The notes under the pieces: model-generated
Databases searched by the model: none
What the model was told of the DNA's origin: nothing
What the model saw: the letters and a program-made list of their open reading frames with translations, nothing else
Program-made: the position numbers and the translations under genes
Shown: positions 41,769 to 41,771 of the stretch, piece by piece
Numbering within the stretch: the first letter of the stretch is position 1
Layout: each line of letters starts with the position of its first letter
Source: Clostridia bacterium
GTDB taxonomy: Bacteria > Bacillota > Clostridia > UMGS1883
Direction of reading: 5' to 3'
Length of the DNA: 41,771 bases
Assembly (NCBI GenBank): GCA_021202495.1
Contig: JAJQCX010000129.1
Span: forward strand, 492-42,262

Positions 41769-41769
41769 T
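41742..41769 (+). promoter_or_regulatory. Promoter directed out of the window's right edge
   Basis: TTGAAA (41742-41747), a 16-base spacer and TATAAT (41764-41769). The transcript would start at or just past the window end, so the target gene is not visible. Confidence 0.6.
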
Positions 41770-41771
41770 AT

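Overview
The window looks like chromosome of an anaerobic, Gram-positive-type bacterium of the class Clostridia, most likely an uncultured gut or rumen lineage. The reasons are strong SD sequences (GGAGG), sigma-A promoters that almost all have 17-base spacers, lipoproteins with LxxC lipoboxes, an electron-bifurcating NfnAB pair, BspA-like and multidomain secreted carbohydrate proteins, an AgrC/AgrA-type regulator pair and an oxygen-sensitive-type IlvD. I saw no rRNA, tRNA, CRISPR array, transposase or phage gene. The assignment to a lineage is inference from gene content.

Left part (1-8017): the 3' portion of a very large secreted HExxH/DUF5695-type protein. It is followed by a tightly overlapping run: small alarmone synthetase, OmpR-type response regulator, a sensor kinase broken by two in-frame stop codons, and a HepT/MntA (HEPN/nucleotidyltransferase) toxin-antitoxin pair. 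Next (8018-15411) come nfnAB under a consensus promoter and a YtfQRT-YjfF-type sugar ABC importer. The importer's binding-protein gene is separated from the rest by a terminator-like hairpin that should set a high binding-protein:transporter ratio.

Middle part (15412-26671): a minus-strand leucine-rich-repeat surface protein lies behind a long structured leader that ends in an intrinsic terminator. A repeat-rich intergenic stretch follows (17481-17760). Then come tgt with a small lipoprotein gene, and a cell-envelope operon (alpha/beta hydrolase, membrane-anchored MurF-like ligase, Ddl, FtsH) running from one promoter to one terminator. A lone ilvD is next.

Right part (26672-41771): a 1298-residue secreted BNR/LamG protein, a nucleotide-sugar epimerase overlapping a free-methionine sulfoxide reductase, and a minus-strand block (MATE transporter; COG1313 radical SAM enzyme with DUF3006; two-domain PPK2). 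Then come proS, an AAA/DUF4143 ATPase, and an AgrC-like/AgrA-like two-component pair. The kinase's 5' UTR carries a run of 11 G. Just after the regulator gene there is a pair of 12-base direct repeats 20 bp apart, directly upstream of a promoter that fires out of the window. This has the architecture of a LytTR-regulated target promoter and is the most promising lead to an uncharacterised peptide or signalling system.

Most genes are ordinary housekeeping or transport genes. The less ordinary parts are the decayed kinase next to a toxin-antitoxin pair, the LRR leader RNA, the poly-G/LytTR regulatory locus, and a C-terminal domain motif shared by two otherwise unrelated secreted proteins.
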